This document shows, one piece after another, positions 5,443 to 5,444 of a DNA stretch of 5,444 nucleotides. Below the pieces are notes generated by a model. It saw only the letters and a program-made list of their open reading frames with translations. It did not search any database and was not told the origin of the DNA. The translations under genes and the position numbers were made by a program. Position 1 is the stretch's first letter, and each line of letters starts with the position of its first letter. The stretch is from Chitinophagia bacterium (GTDB lineage: Bacteria > Bacteroidota > Bacteroidia > Chitinophagales > Chitinophagaceae), in contig RGVM01000215.1 of assembly GCA_010027295.1 (NCBI GenBank), forward strand, positions 1 to 5,444, read 5' to 3'.

Positions 5443-5444
5443 AA

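Overview
The window looks like a chromosomal piece of a GC-rich member of the Bacteroidota. The main evidence is its gene content: lipoproteins with a signal peptide and lipobox, PKD domains next to a family 16 glycoside hydrolase, and a DUF4097-type adhesin-like protein preceded by a single-pass membrane protein. No clear Shine-Dalgarno sequence precedes any start that can be seen, which also fits that phylum. The GC richness suggests a group such as Chitinophagaceae or Hymenobacteraceae rather than typical Bacteroides or Flavobacterium, but the family cannot be fixed from this sequence.

Left part (about 1-3410, + strand): the end of a polysaccharide-utilization operon, most likely for laminarin-type beta-1,3-glucan. 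It holds (i) the 3' part of a protein built from repeats of about 160 residues that look like carbohydrate-binding beta-sandwich modules, (ii) a PKD-containing lipoprotein with an unassigned C-terminal domain, in the position of a surface glycan-binding (SusE-like) protein, and (iii) a GH16 endo-beta-glucanase lipoprotein with its own PKD domain. The genes are tightly packed (18-nt gap, then an ATGA overlap) and end in a strong intrinsic terminator at 3376-3408. The likely division of labour is that the first two proteins hold the glucan at the cell surface and the third cuts it. Any SusC/SusD pair would lie upstream of the window.

Middle (3411-3930): about 520 nt between two convergent operons with no credible gene. 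It is not plain spacer. It holds two nearly identical 49-nt palindromic elements (48 of 49 bases match) 301 nt apart. Each sits at the end of a run of degenerate 18-nt direct repeats with a TGGCAC core, spaced about 19-25 nt. A separate perfect hairpin lies between the runs and uses the same core. This is the least explained part of the window.

Right part (3931-5444, - strand): two genes read leftward with an 18-nt gap. The first, cut by the window edge, encodes a membrane protein with a charged cytoplasmic N-terminus, one transmembrane helix and a helical tail, resembling the anti-sigma-like partner of ECF sigma factors. The second encodes an exported DUF4097-like beta-solenoid protein.
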